Of a DNA stretch of 5,759 bases, positions 5,755 to 5,759 are shown piece after piece. The stretch spans positions 1 through 5,759 of the forward strand of contig DBKX01000321.1 in the NCBI GenBank assembly GCA_002297865.1. Direction: 5' to 3'. The translations under genes were made by a program, and so were the position numbers. Numbering within the stretch: position 1 is the first letter of the stretch; every line of letters starts with the position of its first letter. The stretch is from Lachnoclostridium sp. UBA739. GTDB taxonomy: Bacteria > Bacillota_A > Clostridia > Lachnospirales > Lachnospiraceae. The notes below the pieces were generated by a model. It made no database searches. It saw nothing but the letters and a program-made list of their open reading frames with translations, and was not told the origin of the DNA.

Positions 5755-5759
5755 ATAAA

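Overview
The window looks like a chromosomal segment of a member of the Bacteroidales (Bacteroides/Prevotella-like; I cannot fix the genus). Three things point there. The cytochrome bd operon has the order typical of that group, with a small DUF4492 protein ahead of cydA and cydB. The first gene encodes a lipoprotein with an acidic SDDDD export signal just after the lipid-carrying Cys. Two promoter-like elements match the Bacteroidetes -7 consensus TAnnTTTG, while most starts lack a strong Shine-Dalgarno.

Region 1 (about 1-600): a small, probably surface-exposed, lipocalin-like lipoprotein gene with a clear intrinsic terminator. Around the terminator lies an imperfect 70-bp direct repeat (offset 114 bp) that copies the last codons, stop and 3' flank of the gene, leaving a vestigial second C-terminus.

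Region 2 (about 630-3700): a promoter candidate followed by DUF4492, cydA and cydB on the + strand, spaced 30 and 59 nt apart. Together they make a bd-type quinol oxidase, which reduces O2 to water at low oxygen and lets a nominally anaerobic bacterium scavenge oxygen and conserve energy. CydA keeps all recognisable haem-ligand and quinol-binding residues. CydB has the diverged N-terminal half that I associate with Bacteroidetes. DUF4492 is a single-span membrane protein and a plausible accessory subunit.

Region 3 (3700-3910): intergenic space between convergent transcription units, holding a long near-perfect inverted repeat.

Region 4 (3911-5759, minus strand): an AT-rich two-gene unit unlike the cyd operon in composition. 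The first gene encodes a 480-residue protein with no signal peptide, a central Gly/Ala-rich hydrophobic stretch and a C-terminal part whose motif order resembles ADP-ribosyltransferase-type toxin domains. It overlaps by ATGA a 125-residue protein with one N-terminal membrane helix and a DUF551-like body. Size, order and coupling fit a toxin/immunity-type or phage-derived accessory module, but this is inference from motifs. It is the part of the window most likely to be undescribed.
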